In this document: positions 7,390 to 8,620 of the stretch, piece after piece | Numbering within the stretch: position 1 is the stretch's first letter | Layout of the letters: each line of letters begins with the position of its first letter | Source of the DNA: Anaerohalosphaeraceae bacterium | Lineage (GTDB): Bacteria; Planctomycetota; Phycisphaerae; Sedimentisphaerales; Anaerohalosphaeraceae | Reading direction: 5' to 3' | NCBI GenBank assembly: GCA_030671565.1 | Contig: DAOVIC010000074.1 | Location: forward strand, 1-8,620 | Length of the DNA stretch: 8,620 nucleotides | Made by a program: the position numbers and the translations under genes | Notes under the pieces: model-generated | Told to the model about the DNA's origin: nothing | What the model saw: the letters and a program-made list of their open reading frames with translations, nothing else | Databases searched by the model: none

Positions 7390-7421
7390 CCCTCGCCAAA
7401 GGCGAAACCACCGCTTCTGCC
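7390..7421. repeat. Dispersed hairpin repeat, copy 3 (gap between ArsF- and ArsG-type genes)
   Basis: Plus strand CCTCGCCAAAGGCGAAACC followed by ACCGCTTCTGCC. In the gene direction it has a 5-bp stem TCGCC/GGCGA with a TTT loop. It shares the CCTCG and CTTCTGCC flanks with copy 1 at 3146-3178, about 80 percent by eye over 31-33 bp. It lies 17 bp beyond the ArsF stop and is not followed by a T-run (GAGGGAGTATT follows), so it is unlikely to be a strong terminator. Confidence 0.5.
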
Positions 7422-7437
7422 TTTGCCCATTTTTAAA

Positions 7438-7959
7438 TTATTTTTCCCCGACGAAACTTGAAACACCTTCGCGGATATACTCAACATAAACATTTTTATC
7501 CCTTACCAGATTCCATATCTGATCGAGATTTTCCCACTTGCTCTCTTCGCCTCCGACAACCTCGGAAAGAACGATAGATTTTGTAACAAGCTGATAATCT
7601 TTGATGTAATGCGTATTTTCAGACTTGTCGACATTAACCGGCCGCCACTGTAACTGACCAGCGGCAACCTGATCTGCAAAATAAGTCTCGACAGCCTCCT
7701 TAGCATAACTTTCCAGCTTATGGCACGTAGGACACCTCACATCACCGTGAAAATAATAAACAACAACCTGCCTTTCCTCGCCAACCACTTCATCCGCCAA
7801 AACTTCCGGATCCGCTTCCGCCGCCAAAGCAGCCTCATCAACCGCCGCCGCTTCTTCTTGGACATCGACCTCCACCGCTTTTTCATTGACGACCATATAC
7901 CCAACACTGCCGACAACAAAAACCAACAGCAAAACCGTAAAAACCTTTTTGATATTCAT
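7438..7959 (-). CDS. Membrane-anchored thioredoxin-fold protein, ArsF-type
   Basis: A 173-residue protein resembling those annotated as ArsF, a subunit linked to nitrophenyl (arsenical) reduction. Residues 5-24 (KVFTVLLLVFVVGSVGYMVV) are an N-terminal membrane anchor or uncleaved signal. Residues 28-63 are an acidic, alanine-rich linker. The domain from about 65 opens VVVYYFHGDVRCPTCHKLES, with the redox motif CPTC at 76-79, a thioredoxin-like active site after the first strand. The active site is expected outside the cytoplasm. An upstream in-frame ATG-less extension to 8013 was rejected: ATG at 7957-7959 has GGAG 7 nt upstream and leads straight into the hydrophobic segment. It sits between the DGC protein (117-bp gap) and the ArsG-type membrane protein. 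Confidence 0.8.
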   Translation of the reverse strand: MNIKKVFTVLLLVFVVGSVGYMVVNEKAVEVDVQEEAAAVDEAALAAEADPEVLADEVVGEERQVVVYYFHGDVRCPTCHKLESYAKEAVETYFADQVAAGQLQWRPVNVDKSENTHYIKDYQLVTKSIVLSEVVGGEESKWENLDQIWNLVRDKNVYVEYIREGVSSFVGEK

Positions 7960-8006
7960 AACAGATCTCCAATAACACTCTCTCATTAGCATCAGTTTAA
8001 CTGAGA

Positions 8007-8057
8007 CAGCCAAAACTCACTAAGAGAACACATACAGTTCGCCATATTTTTTGGCTG
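8007..8057. other. Inverted repeat in gap between DGC and ArsF-type genes
   Basis: CAGCCAAAA at 8007-8015 is the exact reverse complement of TTTTGGCTG at 8049-8057, separated by 33 bp. A further GAG/CTC pair (8003-8005 with 8058-8060) extends it with one bulged base. The 117-bp gap holds no gene. The structure could be a stem-loop in the leader of the ArsF-type gene or a wide operator. A small perfect dyad CAGTT-T-AACTG lies next to it at 7993-8003. Confidence 0.35.
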
Positions 8058-8076
8058 CTCAATTACGCTTAAATAT

Positions 8077-8451
8077 TTAAGACATCATTTCCGTGCTTTT
8101 GGCAGTAACCTTGCTGATATTTTCGTCTGTAATCGAACTGCTGCCTTTCTCCAGGCCCAGATCAGCGAGTTGCAAATGATCAAATTGATCGAATCCGGCC
8201 TGCTGGAGGCTGTTTTTTACACAGTTCAAAGGACAGCCGTCAATGGCCAGAATTCTTTCGGCAGATTCGGTTACTTTCATGATGCCGCCGATGCGCCCGC
8301 CGATTCCGGCAAGGCAAAACATCTTACCGATACCTTCTTTTGTCATCTTCCGAGCCGCCTGATCTGCTATTTCCCCAACGTCAGCGGCGCCTGAACAGGC
8401 AAAAAGCAATGTCGGCCCGCCACTACAACCACAAGTATTTCCCTGAGCCAT
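8077..8451 (-). CDS. DGC-motif putative zinc-binding protein
   Basis: A 124-residue soluble protein of the DGC domain family, which is annotated as putative zinc-binding and has no settled function. The name-giving motif DGCPLNC is at 71-77 after the strand AERILAI. Other cysteines are C7 and C9 (TCGCSGG), C19 (LLFACSGAADVGEIADQAAR, the typical opening with a nucleotide-like glycine-serine turn) and C46 (MFCLAGIGGRIGG). The four conserved-type cysteines C19, C46, C73 and C77 could bind a metal or act as thiols. ATG at 8449-8451 has GGAAAGGA about 7 nt upstream. The family often accompanies small thioredoxins and ArsF/ArsG-like genes, and does so here: a thioredoxin-fold gene lies upstream and the ArsF-type gene downstream. 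Confidence 0.8.
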   Translation of the reverse strand: MAQGNTCGCSGGPTLLFACSGAADVGEIADQAARKMTKEGIGKMFCLAGIGGRIGGIMKVTESAERILAIDGCPLNCVKNSLQQAGFDQFDHLQLADLGLEKGSSSITDENISKVTAKSTEMMS

Positions 8452-8502
8452 AACCGTATCCTTTCCACAAAATTGTTTGTGCTAATATCCGTTTAACCAT
8501 CA

Positions 8503-8531
8503 ATTTTGATTTTTAATTTTTGCATTTTCAA
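8503..8531 (-). promoter_or_regulatory. Possible promoter for DGC gene
   Basis: TTGAAA (8526-8531) and CAAAAT (8503-8508) on the minus strand are 17 bp apart. The -35 box overlaps the last bases of the palindrome at 8528-8553. The -10 box is a poor match, so the call is weak; the A/T-rich spacer is its main support. Confidence 0.25.
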
Positions 8532-8553
8532 ACTGGCCGATCGGTCAGTTTGA
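8528..8553. promoter_or_regulatory. 26-bp palindrome, possible TetR-type operator
   Basis: Half-sites TCAAACTGGCCGA and TCGGTCAGTTTGA are complementary at 12 of 13 positions with no central spacer. The core GGCCGATCGGTC resembles operators bound by many TetR-family repressors. It lies between the stop of the thioredoxin-fold gene (8559) and the DGC gene. The one non-complementary position gives a G-T pair on the plus strand but an A-C mismatch in the minus-strand transcript, and no T-run follows in either direction, so a DNA-binding site fits better than a terminator. Confidence 0.45.
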
Positions 8554-8558
8554 GTTAC

Positions 8559-8620
8559 TTATGTAAGTATTTGTTTGATCTCATCTGAGTTGAGAACTTT
8601 ACCTGCAGCCTTAACTTCAC
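8559..8620 (-). CDS. Small thioredoxin-fold protein, C-terminal end (cut by window edge)
   Basis: The last 20 codons of a gene running in from the right edge: the frame gives EVKAAGKVLNSDEIKQILT and then TAA at 8559-8561; the split first codon ends in GT and is probably glycine. This ending (DGEVK-x-x-GKV-x-x-x-x-EIK-x-x-L) is that of the small, about 80-residue thioredoxin family (TM0996/MTH895 type, called redox-active disulfide protein 2), whose active-site cysteines would lie outside the window. It probably acts in the cytoplasm. Its position before the DGC, ArsF- and ArsG-type genes agrees with a role as electron donor to that set. The identification rests on a short tail only. Confidence 0.6.
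   Translation of the reverse strand, partial: EVKAAGKVLNSDEIKQILT

Noticed and set aside
7960..8013. N-terminal extension of the ArsF-type protein to an earlier start
   Set aside because: The inner ATG at 7957-7959 has a GGAG 7 nt upstream and begins directly at the signal anchor; the extra 18 residues would precede the anchor without reason.
8528..8553. Palindrome as an intrinsic terminator of the thioredoxin-fold gene
   Set aside because: Downstream in the gene direction the sequence is A-rich and not T-rich, and the stem has an A-C mismatch in that RNA.

Overview
This window reads almost entirely from the minus strand and looks bacterial: good Shine-Dalgarno sequences, compact gene spacing and a sigma70-type promoter. 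Genes run from high to low coordinates. The lineage cannot be fixed from the sequence. An anaerobic bacterium, possibly of the Planctomycetota (Phycisphaerae) type, is a guess from the gene combination only.

Region 1 (8620 to about 6662) is a redox/arsenic-type cassette. It holds the tail of a small thioredoxin-fold protein, a 26-bp near-perfect palindrome, a DGC-motif putative zinc-binding protein, a membrane-anchored thioredoxin-fold protein of the ArsF type with a CPTC motif, and a polytopic CcdA/DsbD-like membrane protein of the ArsG type. The cysteines suggest a thiol relay from the cytoplasm across the membrane, annotated in related clusters as (organo)arsenical resistance.

Region 2 (about 6661 to 5759) starts with a G-rich non-coding stretch, then a near-consensus promoter (TTGACA, 16 bp, TAAAAT) and a cytidylate-kinase-like P-loop protein. 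Downstream of its stop, a doubtful small open frame reaches into the start of the first V-ATPase gene.

Region 3 (about 5525 to 1, continuing past the left edge) is a V/A-type ATPase operon in the order H(G)-I-K-E-C-F-A. This matches the order seen in archaea and Thermus, with B and D expected beyond the edge. H and E form the peripheral stalk, I is the stator membrane subunit, K the rotor ring, C the rotor-to-ring adaptor, F the central stalk and A the catalytic subunit. Subunit K carries the residue set of the Enterococcus hirae Na+ site, so a Na+-pumping enzyme is predicted.

Non-coding items of interest are a family of three short hairpin repeats in gene junctions (3146-3178, 5181-5200, 7390-7421), a strongly structured 200-bp gap between F and A, and the palindrome at 8528-8553. 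No tRNA, rRNA, CRISPR array, intact insertion sequence or transposase gene was seen.
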